DNA of 64,000 bases from Saccharothrix deserti (GCF_009769385.1 NZ_ML775960.1:1-64000); one strand, 5' to 3'; shown: positions 37,549 to 48,193, counted from the stretch's first letter. The notes: a model not told the origin generated them from the letters alone. Translations and numbers: made by a program.

Positions 37549-37923
37549 TCAGAGCTCCAGGTACTCCGCGAGCCGGTCGCGGAAGAACCGCACGTGCCCG
37601 TCGCGCTCCTCACCGGAATAGCCGCGCGGCACGCCTTCGACGATCATGACCAGGCACGGGTACGTCCGGTAGAGGGCGATCCTGGTCTGCTCCGACCCGG
37701 TGAACGCCTGCCTGCCGTAGCCGGCCGTGAAGTCGTCGTCCAACTCGGTGAACAGGGCGACGGTCGCGATCTCCGCCAGCGGATCGCCGAACAGCGCCCG
37801 TTCCGGGTCGATGATCCCCTCGATGCGGCCGTCGGCCAGGACGAGCGGCACCCCGAGGGCGCGGCGGACGAGGACGTCGAGTTCCGGCGCGGAGAGGCGG
37901 CGCTTGGTGAGGCTGTCGACCAC
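37549..37923 (-). pseudogene. N-terminally truncated aminoglycoside-phosphotransferase-like gene
   Basis: The frame of 124 codons contains [21 protein letters not shown], the Mg-binding end of the APH/fructosamine-kinase fold, and the following C-terminal helices. The ATP-binding lobe and the catalytic HGD loop that should precede it are missing: the frame begins only about 33 residues before IDPERA. The reading frame itself is intact, so a short product is possible but catalysis is not expected. It lies divergently next to fumarase. Confidence 0.65.
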
Positions 37924-38010
37924 GACGCGAATCACACCACGACAACAGGACGCGGCGGCGTGATCGGTATAGGTTCGGCGGAACCCGAAGCGCGCAAGGG
38001 AGCCCGCGAC

Positions 38011-39693
<1,683 letters not shown>

Positions 39694-39885
39694 CTAGCCC
39701 AGGTCGAACACGCCGAGCTTGGCGCCGCGCGTGAAGAAGTCCCACTCGCTGTAGGTGAAGCGCTGTGGGGCTTCTTCAGGCCGGTTGCTGTTGCGGACGA
39801 GGACCTCGTCGGCCGTGCGCATGACCTCGACGCAGTTGTCGCCGCCGCCGCTGAACTTGGTCCACTCGTGCAGCTTCAGGGTCAT
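39694..39885 (-). CDS. DUF397 domain protein
   Basis: Protein of 63 residues with the family core WTKFSGGGDNCVEV and the ending F-x-R-GAKLGVFD. Known: DUF397 proteins pair with XRE regulators such as WhiJ in actinomycetes and behave like antitoxin or anti-regulator partners. Its ATG shares one base with the stop of the XRE gene (TGATG), so the pair is coupled. Confidence 0.9.
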   Translation of the reverse strand: MTLKLHEWTKFSGGGDNCVEVMRTADEVLVRNSNRPEEAPQRFTYSEWDFFTRGAKLGVFDLG

Positions 39886-40730
39886 CAGGTCTCCTCCGTG
39901 ATCCGGGTCAGGAGTTCGCGGCTTTCCTCGACTCCCAACGCCTTCGCACGGGTGTAGTCGAACCAGCGGCTCGTCTTCTCCAGTTGGTCGGGCCCGTCCA
40001 CGAAGTGAGCGCCGTACGGGGTGTCGACGCTGACCAGCGACGGCAGCTTCTCGGGCAGCCGGAACAAGGTCAGCGTAGTACCGGTCAACGCGTGCGCCCC
40101 GGCCCCTTGCGGCATCACCTGCACCACGACGTTCTCCAACTCCGTCATGGCCAGCATGTGCTTGACCTGGTCGCGCATCACCTCAGGGCTGCCGATGTTG
40201 GCCCGCAGCGCCGGTTCCGCGATCACGGCCCACAGGCGCAGCGGCGGCTCGCGGTCGGTGAGCAGCGCCCTTCGTTCCATGCGCAGGTGGAGGTTCTTCT
40301 CCAGGGTTTCGCCGCCGAGGCCGATGCCGGACATGAGCGTGCGGGCGTAGTCCTCGGTCTGGAGCACCGCCGGAACGAGCTCGAACGACGAGTACAGGGC
40401 TTCGGTGGCGATGGCCTCGACGTCGAGGATCCGGCGCAGCCACGGGTGGATCGCGCCGCCGATCTTGCTCTTCGGCCTGCGGCGGTGGGCTTCGGAGTTG
40501 AGGGTCAGCAGGTCCTCGCGAGTCGCCTCGTCCGCGTCGTAGAGGTCGAGCAGCTTCTCCAGTTCGGCCTGCTTGACGCCGCTGATCGCGTTCTCGATGT
40601 TGCTGATCTTGGTCATCGTGCAGTGCAGCACCTCGCCCACCCGGTCACGCGGAACGCCGGCTTCTTCGCGCATGCGGCGGAGGGTGGTGCCGATCTGGAT
40701 GCGGGCGGCACTGCGGTGTGGGCTGGTCAT
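39885..40730 (-). CDS. XRE-family regulator with DUF5753 domain (WhiJ-like)
   Basis: Protein of 281 residues. The N-terminal helix-turn-helix (about 12-66, LRRMREEAGVPRDRVGEVLH) is joined to the DUF5753 domain (about 95-275). Such regulators occur in many copies in filamentous actinomycetes beside DUF397 genes and influence development or antibiotic production. ATG at 40730. Transcribed divergently from a small gene, which is the usual three-gene layout. Confidence 0.9.
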   Translation of the reverse strand: MTSPHRSAARIQIGTTLRRMREEAGVPRDRVGEVLHCTMTKISNIENAISGVKQAELEKLLDLYDADEATREDLLTLNSEAHRRRPKSKIGGAIHPWLRRILDVEAIATEALYSSFELVPAVLQTEDYARTLMSGIGLGGETLEKNLHLRMERRALLTDREPPLRLWAVIAEPALRANIGSPEVMRDQVKHMLAMTELENVVVQVMPQGAGAHALTGTTLTLFRLPEKLPSLVSVDTPYGAHFVDGPDQLEKTSRWFDYTRAKALGVEESRELLTRITEET

Positions 40731-40831
40731 CGCTCTCCTCGATCACCCGATCGGGACTTGTGCACAGGTTGTACATACGAAATAGTCGTCCCAAGTTCGG
40801 AGAGTATAAGACAATGACCAGGGAGTGACGA

Positions 40832-41089
40832 ATGGCAGGGTCGCGGTTCCGCCAGCTGAGCTTGATCGAGTCGGGGGTTTCCGGCGTGAACTTCCGCCAC
40901 ATCACGCGGATGACGACCGATGAGCAGGAGGACCTGCACGCGTGGATGGTGCGGATGCTCGCTGCCCACCGGTGTCACCTGGGGCTCTACGTCGCCGAGG
41001 CGGGCACGACTACCGCCGAGGGCGACCAGATCGACGCCGACCTGTGGCTGGCGTGGGACGGGGTGGCCACCTTCGCGACCGCCGAGTGA
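40832..41089 (+). CDS. Small hypothetical protein beside the XRE/DUF397 pair
   Basis: Protein of 85 residues, not recognised: a mixed N-terminus followed by EQEDLHAWMVRMLAAHRCHL and an acidic C-terminal half. ATG at 40832 is preceded by GGGAG. A TATAAG box lies about 30 bases upstream. Its placement opposite the WhiJ-type regulator suggests it is the third member of that module and possibly its target. Confidence 0.6.
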   Translation: MAGSRFRQLSLIESGVSGVNFRHITRMTTDEQEDLHAWMVRMLAAHRCHLGLYVAEAGTTTAEGDQIDADLWLAWDGVATFATAE

Positions 41090-41129
41090 TCGAAAGGGGT
41101 GAGGCCATCACCGGCAAGCGGGACGAGTC

Positions 41130-42449
41130 TCAGCGCCGGACGTAGATGACGCCGAGCTTGTCGATCTCGTCCCCGGAACGGCCCGTGAAGCCGGCGATCT
41201 GCCAGCCCGCGGGCGCGGTGAACGTGGTCGAGTCGCCGGTGGGCGTGCCCGCTGCGACCGTCTGGCCGAGGTTCGTGGTGATCCGGACCGAGAAGATCCT
41301 GGTGCGGCCGTCGCGTTGGCCCTGGGTGAGCGTGATCGCGGTCAGGTACTCCCCCGCCGGGAGCGTGAGCGAGGCCGCGGTGCCACCGGTGCCGCCGTGT
41401 TCGAGCACGGTGTTGTCGGCGAGGGTGATCCCGACCCGGTCGAGGCGTGATCCTCCCTTGAGGGTCACCGCGCGGACGGTCGCGCCGGGGCGCAGGGCCG
41501 CGACATCGGTGAACGGGGTGCCGTGCGGGCCGCCGACCTGGTCGCTCATGCGGAGGTGGTCGGCGAGCTTCCAGGTGAAGCCGACGGTGTGCGGGTAGTG
41601 GTCGGACAGCGGTTGGCCTTCGGCGTCGAGGAACGCCGCGTGGTCGTTGCGGTAGCCGGTCGCGTCGAGGTCGATGAACGCGTTGCCGCGGTAGAAGACC
41701 TTGTCGACGACCTCGCAGGTGTTCGTGACGTTCGCCGGGTCGCACACCAGGGCCGGGGCGCCGGCGGCAGGTTCGACGCCTCCCCTGATCCGCTCGACCC
41801 AGGCGTCGGTCAGGCCGTTCGCGCGGACCAGGTCGCGGATGTTGTCGCCGGTGCGCGTGTAGCGGGTGTTGGTGTCGCCCATGATGATCACGGCGTTGCC
41901 GACGGAGTTCCGGGCGACGTACTGCGACAGCTGGGTGATGTTCGCGCGGCGTGCGGCCAGGTCGGCGTCGGTGCTGCCGGCGTTGGCGTGGACGTTGTAG
42001 AGATCGACGTAGACGCCCTCGGCCAGGCGGAGTCGGGAGAACGTGAAACCCTTGGGCGTCAAGCAGTCCGTGCCGTTGCACTGGTTCCACTTCACGCGGG
42101 CGAGGTCGGTGTACGGGTACGCCGACAGCGTGTTGAGGCCGTCGCCGAACGGCACGCCGCCGCTGGTGGGGGTGCGGTGCGGGTGGTTGTCGGCGGCGTA
42201 GAGGGCGGCGTGGTAGTTGAAGTCCTCCTGGACGTTGACCACGGCGTAGTCGCGGATGCGGGCACCGATGATCGGCGTGTTCCGCTCCGGGTTGCCCGAC
42301 GACAGCGGTTCGGGCAGCCCGGCGACGTTGTACGTCAGCACGGAGAACTGCCCTTGGACTTCGGCGGCGGACGCGGCCGGTGCGGTCAGGGCGGTGGTCG
42401 TCGCGCCGGCGAGCACCACCGCGAGCAGCAGGTTCAGTGGTCGTTTCAC
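41130..42449 (-). CDS. Secreted endonuclease/exonuclease/phosphatase-fold protein with C-terminal jacalin-like domain
   Basis: Protein of 439 residues with a clear signal peptide (about 1-29, ending APAASA). The EEP domain (about 32-300) has VLTYNVAGLP, a metal-binding QEDF, IIMGDTNTR and a final LSDHYPH, resembling bacterial sphingomyelinase C. The C-terminal 130 residues form a beta-rich jacalin/lectin-like domain. GTG at 42449 gives the ideal signal peptide; ATG at 42509 would add 20 residues. Probably an exported phosphodiesterase binding a polymer or membrane; specificity unknown. Confidence 0.82.
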   Translation of the reverse strand: MKRPLNLLLAVVLAGATTTALTAPAASAAEVQGQFSVLTYNVAGLPEPLSSGNPERNTPIIGARIRDYAVVNVQEDFNYHAALYAADNHPHRTPTSGGVPFGDGLNTLSAYPYTDLARVKWNQCNGTDCLTPKGFTFSRLRLAEGVYVDLYNVHANAGSTDADLAARRANITQLSQYVARNSVGNAVIIMGDTNTRYTRTGDNIRDLVRANGLTDAWVERIRGGVEPAAGAPALVCDPANVTNTCEVVDKVFYRGNAFIDLDATGYRNDHAAFLDAEGQPLSDHYPHTVGFTWKLADHLRMSDQVGGPHGTPFTDVAALRPGATVRAVTLKGGSRLDRVGITLADNTVLEHGGTGGTAASLTLPAGEYLTAITLTQGQRDGRTRIFSVRITTNLGQTVAAGTPTGDSTTFTAPAGWQIAGFTGRSGDEIDKLGVIYVRR

Positions 42450-42569
42450 GGTGGGGAGTCTGGCGATCACGGCGAGCGTTCGGAACCCTGTTATCCGAAA
42501 GCTCTTCATGTATTCATCCGGTCAGCGCAGGCTCACCCGGTCGCGGTCTGCTTGACGTCCGCGTGAAGG

Positions 42570-43094
42570 TCAAGCCGTGTCTTCGCGGGCTTCCAGGACG
42601 AGGCGGCGTGAGCCGAGGGGTGCGTCGAGGGTGACGTTGATCGGCACGTCGCGCAGTTCCTGCGTGCACAGGCCGCCTCCGGGTGGCGGGTGGTAGGTCG
42701 TGACGAGGGTGATCAGGACCTGGTCGCCGGACTGCGCGGCGACCTCGGCGCTCGCCGTCTTGCAGCCGCCGGCCAGGCCGATGACCTGCACCGTTCGGCC
42801 GTCGGACGACGTCCAGGCCTGCCGTTTGTAGGTGTCCGGGAGGGTGCCGCCGTCCACCTGGGCGGCCGGGACCTCGGTGGGGCCGCCGGCCAGCGGTGCG
42901 GCGGTGGTCTGCGGCGGTGGGGCCGGCGGCTGGGTCTCGTCCGGTGATGACAACGTTGTCGAGACAGCCGACGAGGTCGTGGTTGTTGTCGTGGTGGAGG
43001 ACGGCGACGAGCCGAGCGGGGCGTTGGAGGTGGAGCTGCTGCACCCCGCCAGGGCTAGCAGGGCGAGGGCAACGGCGACCTTGACGTTCCTCAT
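42570..43094 (-). CDS. Hypothetical lipoprotein, paralogue A
   Basis: Protein of 174 residues with a lipobox (LAGC, Cys18), a Ser/Thr/Pro-rich linker (to about 80) and a folded domain with two cysteines that could form a disulphide (GGCKTA and LCTQEL). The C-terminal half matches the neighbour at 43184 (both end with LDAPLG...EDT or DT), so the two arose by tandem duplication. Function unknown. Confidence 0.75.
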   Translation of the reverse strand: MRNVKVAVALALLALAGCSSSTSNAPLGSSPSSTTTTTTTSSAVSTTLSSPDETQPPAPPPQTTAAPLAGGPTEVPAAQVDGGTLPDTYKRQAWTSSDGRTVQVIGLAGGCKTASAEVAAQSGDQVLITLVTTYHPPPGGGLCTQELRDVPINVTLDAPLGSRRLVLEAREDTA

Positions 43095-43183
43095 AGCTGG
43101 AGGACGGTACTCGCGCCGTTGAGGTTGCAGGGGCGATGCCCGGCCGACCGGGGGCAGGCCGACCGGGCACCAGGGAGGAAGGT

Positions 43184-43663
43184 CTACTTCGTGTCCTGCC
43201 GGGTGCTGAGGACGACCTGGCGGTCACCGAGCGGCGCGTCCAGCTTCGCGGTCAGCGGCGGGTAGCGGATGTCCATGGTGCAGATCTGCTGGTCGACCGG
43301 CGTGGTCTCGACCAGCACGACCTTCACCACCTGGGCGTTCTGCTCGGCGATCTCGACGCTCGCCTTGCCGCAGCCGGCTTCCTGGGCGATGACGCCGAGC
43401 GTGCTGCCGTCGCCCTCGGTCCAGGCGGCGGTGGGAGTGCCCTCGGGGACGCTGCTCGCGTCGAGCTTGTCCTTGGGCACCTCCTTGCCACCTGGTGGCA
43501 CGGGGCTCTCGAACTCCGGTTCCTGGGTGGGCGAGGTCGGCTCCACCGACGTGGTCAGCACCGGGCCCCCGGCGGCCGGACCCACGTCGGGCGTGGACGT
43601 TGCGCAGGCAGCGAGCACGACCAGCAGCGCACCCGCACCGATCGCGGTTCCAAGGCTTCTCAT
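43184..43663 (-). CDS. Hypothetical lipoprotein, paralogue B
   Basis: Protein of 159 residues with lipobox LAAC (Cys20), a Pro/Ser/Thr linker and the same C-terminal domain as paralogue A (AGCGKASVEIAEQ, QICTMDI, KLDAPLGDRQVVL). The cysteine pair is conserved. Upstream lies the third 22-bp repeat array. The domain resembles small actinobacterial lipoproteins without known role. Confidence 0.75.
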   Translation of the reverse strand: MRSLGTAIGAGALLVVLAACATSTPDVGPAAGGPVLTTSVEPTSPTQEPEFESPVPPGGKEVPKDKLDASSVPEGTPTAAWTEGDGSTLGVIAQEAGCGKASVEIAEQNAQVVKVVLVETTPVDQQICTMDIRYPPLTAKLDAPLGDRQVVLSTRQDTK

Positions 43664-43737
43664 GTGCAGAGGACGGAACCACCCGCCCCCGGGGTTGCCC
43701 CACCCTTTTCACAGTTACCCGTTCAGGTGACCACCGC

Positions 43738-43857
43738 GAACGTAGGACACACCCCTCCCCAACGTAGGACACACGCCACCTGAGGGTTCGACTCTCGCCA
43801 CCTGAGGGTTCGACTCTCGCGAGAGTCGAACGTTCGGGGGCCGAGAGTCGAACGTTC
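43738..43857. repeat. 22-bp-period repeat array, copy 3 (six cores)
   Basis: Cores start at 43738, 43760 (GAACGTAGGACAC type), 43782, 43804 (GAGGGTTCGACTC) and, reversed, 43823 and 43845 (GAGTCGAACGTTC). The first four and the last two are each exactly 22 bp apart. The switch creates a perfect palindrome centred near 43820 that folds into a hairpin. The array follows the stop of the unknown TIM-barrel gene. Confidence 0.85.
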
Positions 43858-43949
43858 AGGGGTGGTGGGGTCTGCGTTCGGGAGAGGGACGGTGGGAGGG
43901 GGTGGCGGCGGTGGAGGAGGGGCACCGCCGGCCACCCCGTGGTTTGGCG

Positions 43950-45101
43950 CTAGTCGGCGGGGGTCAGGGCCGCCTTGATGCCTGTTACGGCGTGGCGCAG
44001 GGCGTCCATGCGTTGTGCTGAGGCCAGGCCCGCGTGGTACAGGTGGAACTCCTGTGCGCCGGCCTCCGCGTAGGCCAGCCACTCCTTCAGGAGTTCGTCG
44101 CCGTCCGCCTGCTTCGGCGGCAGGGCCAGGACGTACGCGGCAGTGCGCACGTCGGCTTCCGCGCGCAGGGCGCGGATCGCGGGCAGGGACGCGTCGACGC
44201 CCGGCCAGCACGTCATGGTCAGCACGTCGACATCGGCGTCGACTCCCCCGGCCACCGTGGCGAACGGGCCGGTGCCCCACGGGTCGGCCGTCGCGTGCGC
44301 GGCGATGCGCGTGGAAGGCGACTTCGACCGGATGAGGCCGACGAGTTCCCGCCGCAGCGAGCGGGAGAGCTCCGTGCGCACCTCGCGCACCTGCGGCGCC
44401 CTCTCGCCCAGCGCCTCTTCGACACTGGTGGCGCCGTTGTCGACGCCCGCACGCACCGCAGCGCGCAAGCCGTCCGGGTCGTCGTAGCGCTGAACGCACG
44501 CCCCGCAGAAGCACAGCGACAGCAGCTTCTGCTGCACGGCCGACCAGTCCGCGCCATCGGTCTTCTCGTGGTGCCCGCCGTGGAAGAACCCGAGCGGGCC
44601 GCACGCCTCCAGCACGATCCCGTCCGGCCGGCCCAGCTCCAGCACCTCGGACACCAGTGTCCGGGCGTACTCGACCACGTCGTCGTTCGACGGGCACAGC
44701 GCGTACGGATACAGGTCACCGAAAGCGTTGCGCACCACCACGTCGGGGTTCGCATCGCCCAACCGGCTGCTGTGCGTCAGCACGGTCCACGCGTACACCG
44801 GCAGTCCGGCCTCGCGAAGAGCCGAAGAAGCCGAACCGTAGGAGTTGTCACCGTCCATCCAGGACGGTGCGGCGGGCGCCAACCGCTTGTCCCGCCACGC
44901 CTCCTCCCGCACCGGCAGGTAGAACGCCGCGTGTCTGGCGTCCACCATGCGGTGCGAAGGGTGGAACGGCGTCGCGGCCCGCACCGTGTGGTACGACGCG
45001 GCCAACGCGACCGCGTCCACACCCAACGACGCGACCCGCGCGACAGCGTCGGGATCGCCTACGACATCCCAGGGGTACAAATGCGCAACGGTGGTCACCA
45101 C
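43950..45101 (-). CDS. Uncharacterised TIM-barrel-like protein of the uronate operon
   Basis: Soluble protein of 383 residues, not firmly recognised. Repeating hydrophobic strand and helix segments (VDAVALAASYH, GLPVYAWTVLTH, PDGIVLEACGPLGF, STRIAAHATAD, VDVLTMTCWPG) suggest a (beta/alpha)8 barrel like glycoside hydrolases. Candidate acidic residues follow strands (VLEAC). A cysteine pair LCFCGACVQRY could bind metal. Its GTG start overlaps the gudD stop by 7 bases, so it is coupled to aldarate breakdown, perhaps opening a lactone or hydrolysing an oligouronide; this is inference. Confidence 0.6.
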   Translation of the reverse strand: MVTTVAHLYPWDVVGDPDAVARVASLGVDAVALAASYHTVRAATPFHPSHRMVDARHAAFYLPVREEAWRDKRLAPAAPSWMDGDNSYGSASSALREAGLPVYAWTVLTHSSRLGDANPDVVVRNAFGDLYPYALCPSNDDVVEYARTLVSEVLELGRPDGIVLEACGPLGFFHGGHHEKTDGADWSAVQQKLLSLCFCGACVQRYDDPDGLRAAVRAGVDNGATSVEEALGERAPQVREVRTELSRSLRRELVGLIRSKSPSTRIAAHATADPWGTGPFATVAGGVDADVDVLTMTCWPGVDASLPAIRALRAEADVRTAAYVLALPPKQADGDELLKEWLAYAEAGAQEFHLYHAGLASAQRMDALRHAVTGIKAALTPAD

Positions 45102-46351
45102 CGGGGGCGCTTCCTCTCGTACGACGGGTCGTGCTTCTGCATGTAACCGGTGTCATCGCGCTGCACGACGCCGCACGTCCGGTAGTTCTCCGCGAGCCTC
45201 GCCAGCGCGTCGCGGTCCAGCTCCACACCCAGCCCCGGCGCGGTCGGCACCGACAACGCGCCGTCCACGAACGTGAACGGCGTGGTGATCACGTCGTCCG
45301 AAACGTTCCAAGGGTAGTGCGTGTCGCACGCGTAGTTCAGGTTCGGCGTGGTCGCGGCGAGGTGCGTCATGGCGGCCAGGCTGATGCCCAGGTGCGAGTT
45401 GGAGTGCATGGACAGGCCGATGCCGAACGTCCGGCAGATCGCGGCCAGCTCCTTCGACCGGGACAGCCCGCCCCAGTAGTGGTGGTCGGACAGGATGACC
45501 TGCACCGCGCCCGCCTCCACCGATCGGGCGATGTGCTCGAACGCGATCACGCACATGTTCGTCGCCAACGGCATCGGCGCGCCCGCCGCCACCGCCGCCA
45601 TCCCGTCGATGCCCGGAGCCGGGTCCTCCAGGTACTCGACCACGCCGTCGAGCTCGTCGGCGACCTTCAGCGACGTCTCGGGCGTCCACGCCGCGTTGGG
45701 GTCGAGCCGCAGCGGGTGGTCCGGGAACGCCTCGCGCAGCGCGTGGACCGCCTCGATCTCCTGCTCGGGCGGGAACACGCCGCCCTTGAGCTTGATCGAC
45801 CCGAACCCGTGCCGGTCGACCAGCATCCTGGCCTGCTCCACGATGCCCGCCGGGTCCAGCGCCTCGCCGAACTCGTCGGGCTCCGAACCGGGGTGCCCGG
45901 CCCACTTGTAGAACAGGTAGGCGCTGTACGGCACGGCGGAGCGCACCGCGCCGCCGAGCAGGTCGCTCACCGGCCGGCCGAGAGCCTTGCCGCGGATGTC
46001 CCAGGTCGCCACCTCGAACGCCGAGAACACCCGGTCCACAGTGGACTCGACGGTCAGCGCCCCGGTCAGCCCGTGCCGGTCCGACCCGGCCTCGCCGCCC
46101 AACGCCGTGGCGATCCGGGAGTGCATCCCGTTCAACGAGTGCACGTCCAGACCCACGAGAGCGGGCGCGGCGGTGCGCATCCGGTTCAGGTGGCCGATGT
46201 CGCCGTAACTCTCGCCGAGCCCCGAGATCCCCTCGTCGGTGTGCACCTCCACGACGGTGCGCAGCGCCCACGGTTCGTGCACGCCCACCGAGTTCAGCAG
46301 CGGTGGGTCGTGGAAGGCCACCGGGGTGATGGTGATGTCGGTGATCTTCAT
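45095..46351 (-). CDS. gudD: Glucarate dehydratase (enolase superfamily)
   Basis: Enzyme of 418 residues dehydrating D-glucarate (or related aldarate) to 5-dehydro-4-deoxyglucarate. Mandelate-racemase-subgroup residues are visible: Lys187 and Lys189 in SIKLKGG, metal ligands Asp217 (LRLDPN) and Glu242 (YLEDPA), NMCV, SDHHYWGG and the general base region MHSNSHLGIS. ATG overlaps the kdgD stop as ATGA. With KdgD it forms the core of the oxidative uronate pathway. Confidence 0.93.
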   Translation of the reverse strand: MKITDITITPVAFHDPPLLNSVGVHEPWALRTVVEVHTDEGISGLGESYGDIGHLNRMRTAAPALVGLDVHSLNGMHSRIATALGGEAGSDRHGLTGALTVESTVDRVFSAFEVATWDIRGKALGRPVSDLLGGAVRSAVPYSAYLFYKWAGHPGSEPDEFGEALDPAGIVEQARMLVDRHGFGSIKLKGGVFPPEQEIEAVHALREAFPDHPLRLDPNAAWTPETSLKVADELDGVVEYLEDPAPGIDGMAAVAAGAPMPLATNMCVIAFEHIARSVEAGAVQVILSDHHYWGGLSRSKELAAICRTFGIGLSMHSNSHLGISLAAMTHLAATTPNLNYACDTHYPWNVSDDVITTPFTFVDGALSVPTAPGLGVELDRDALARLAENYRTCGVVQRDDTGYMQKHDPSYERKRPRW

Positions 46352-47250
46352 GCGGACAGGCTCCGACCGGCCGCGATGACCTTCTCCAACTCCGCCACGT
46401 GCTCCGGCGTCGGGTCGAGCAACGGCGGACGCACACCGCCGACGTCGAGACCGGTGCCTCTGACAGCCGCCTTGACCAGCGACACGGCGTAACCGGACAC
46501 CTTGTCGCGCAACTCGACCAGCGGCTTGTAGAACTCGAGCAGGTAGCGGTTGACCAGTGCGTCGTCACCGTTGCGCACGGCGTGGTAGAAGCCGAGCGAG
46601 ATCTCCGGCGCGAAGCAGAACACCGCCGACGAGTACAGCTCCACGCCGATGCCCCGGTACGCGGGCACGGTCAACTCGGCCGTCGGCAGCCCGTTGAAGA
46701 ACTGGAACGGCTTGTCGACCGACGCGCGCACCGCGAGCACGATGCGGTGCAGCAGGTCGATGTCGCCGAGCCCGTCCTTGAACCCGACCACGGTCGGCAG
46801 CGACGCGACCTCCACCGCCGTCTCCGGCGTGAACACCGCGTTGTTGCGCTGGTAGACGATCAGCGGCAGGTCGGACGCGCCCGCCACCTCCGTCACGTAC
46901 CGCACCAACCCCTTGGCCGGGTTGGTCACCAGGTACGGCGGCAGCAGCAGCAGGCCGTCCGCACCGGCCCGTGCGGCGGCCTCGGCGATCCGCTTGGCGG
47001 TCGGCAGCGGACCGCCCGCGCCGGAGAACACCGGCACCCGCCCGGCGGTCGCCTCGACCGCGACGGTCACCGCGCGTTCGACCTCCGACGGCTCCAACGC
47101 GTGGAACTCGCCGGTTCCGCAGGCGACGAACACGCCGCCCGCGCCCGCCGCCACCCCGCGCTTGACGTGCTCGGCCAGCACGTCCTCCGCGAGCCCGCCG
47201 TTCGCGTCGAACGGCGTCACCGGGAAGAACAGCACCCCATCCAGTTGCAT
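46348..47250 (-). CDS. kdgD: 5-dehydro-4-deoxyglucarate dehydratase
   Basis: DHDPS-family lyase of 300 residues that dehydrates and decarboxylates 5-dehydro-4-deoxyglucarate to 2-oxoglutarate semialdehyde. The Schiff-base Lys158 is in VVGFKDGLGD, Tyr133 in VYQRNN, and GTGEFHAL near 45 binds the carboxylate. ATG at 47250 gives the family start LDGVLFFPVTPF. It is the first intact gene of the leftward operon kdgD-gudD-unknown; remnants of an ABC permease lie just upstream on the same strand. Confidence 0.94.
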   Translation of the reverse strand: MQLDGVLFFPVTPFDANGGLAEDVLAEHVKRGVAAGAGGVFVACGTGEFHALEPSEVERAVTVAVEATAGRVPVFSGAGGPLPTAKRIAEAAARAGADGLLLLPPYLVTNPAKGLVRYVTEVAGASDLPLIVYQRNNAVFTPETAVEVASLPTVVGFKDGLGDIDLLHRIVLAVRASVDKPFQFFNGLPTAELTVPAYRGIGVELYSSAVFCFAPEISLGFYHAVRNGDDALVNRYLLEFYKPLVELRDKVSGYAVSLVKAAVRGTGLDVGGVRPPLLDPTPEHVAELEKVIAAGRSLSA

Positions 47251-47260
47251 ACCCAGACCT

Positions 47261-47371
47261 TCATCCCTTGATCGCTCCGGTGGTGATCCCACGCAGGAAG
47301 GACTTTTGCGGCGGATGGCACACGAGCAGGCTCGGCACCAGTGCCGGCAAGGCTCCGGCGAGCACGATTCC
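47261..47371 (-). pseudogene. C-terminal remnant of a MalG-type sugar ABC permease
   Basis: The minus-strand frame reads IVLAGALPALVPSLLVCHPP and QKSFLRGITTGAIKG before the stop at 47261. This matches the end of carbohydrate permeases (ALP-LV-x-QR-F-RGLTAGAVKG). Upstream of about 47371 no permease sequence remains. It lies 10 bases before kdgD, as an intact permease would in an uptake-catabolism operon. Confidence 0.65.
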
Positions 47372-48193
47372 CGTCCGCACCCGGTCGTCGGAACGCGACG
47401 ACGGCGGTGCGGCGGTCGGCGTGCGGTTCACCGGGCGCGGGCAGGCACGGGGAGGCGGCGGATCCGAGCCCGAATCCACGTCTTCCCCGTGCGGACTCCT
47501 TGCGTGCCAGCGCATAGGCGGCGAACACACTGACGGCAAGGTGGAGCAGTAGGGCACCATCGGCGACAATGAGCGGGTCCGCGCCGACGCGGCACCGGTC
47601 GCGGCACGTTTCACGTTCCGGGGCGTTCCGCGTGGCGTGGTTCCTGTGGGGCGACCCGGTTGGGGCCGCCCCACAGGGTGGGAAGCAACGGCACCGCCGC
47701 CACTAGCCGCCGCCCCCACGTCTTGGGTGTCGAGCGCCATCACCGGGCCACCTTGGGCGACCTGGCGGTCCACGTCCAGGAGTTGCGCAACCACCGCCGC
47801 TCCGGGGATTTCACCGGTTTGGCGGATGCCGCCGGGTCGGCGGACTCCGCGGCGACGGCGAGTCGGCCGTCGCGGGACCGGGTGCGGACCTTGATCGACG
47901 GTGCCGCGCCGCAGGCCCGGAGCTGGGACGACACGTCGCGCTCGGGCCGGGCCGGAGCACCGTTCGACAGCGGGGAACCGCAGGTCGAGGACACGACAAG
48001 ACCCGCGACGGTCACGACAGCGGTGGCCGTGGTGCGCCCGCGGGAGGGTGTCATTGTCGCTGACTCCTGTCCACAGCCCTTGTTCAGATACATGAATTGG
48101 GGTCGTACTTGTGAACGTGTTGGGCGGACTGTAAGAATCGGCGCAGCGACGTGTCAAGAGCGTGTTGCCGGAACATTTCCCGTGGAGGACTTG
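47372..48193. other. Degenerate region between kdgD and the IclR regulator
   Basis: About 820 bp without an intact gene. It holds the likely debris of an ABC transporter: a hairpin (CTGTGGGGCG at 47644-47653 with 47667-47676) and a lipoprotein-like N-terminus at about 47830-48054. The right end contains the IclR promoter. The divergent promoter for kdgD should also be here. Confidence 0.5.
47830..48054 (-). pseudogene. Possible N-terminal remnant of a sugar-binding lipoprotein
   Basis: From ATG at 48054 the minus frame gives TPSRGRTTATAVVTVAGLVV then SSTCGS, which looks like a signal peptide with a degraded lipobox, and then low-similarity sequence. Together with the permease tail downstream it suggests a transporter operon lost by internal deletion. 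The evidence is thin. Confidence 0.35.

Noticed and set aside
47660..48193. N-terminal extension of the IclR regulator
   Set aside because: The added 178 residues have no likeness to IclR proteins and the start at 48194 has a proper ribosome-binding site.
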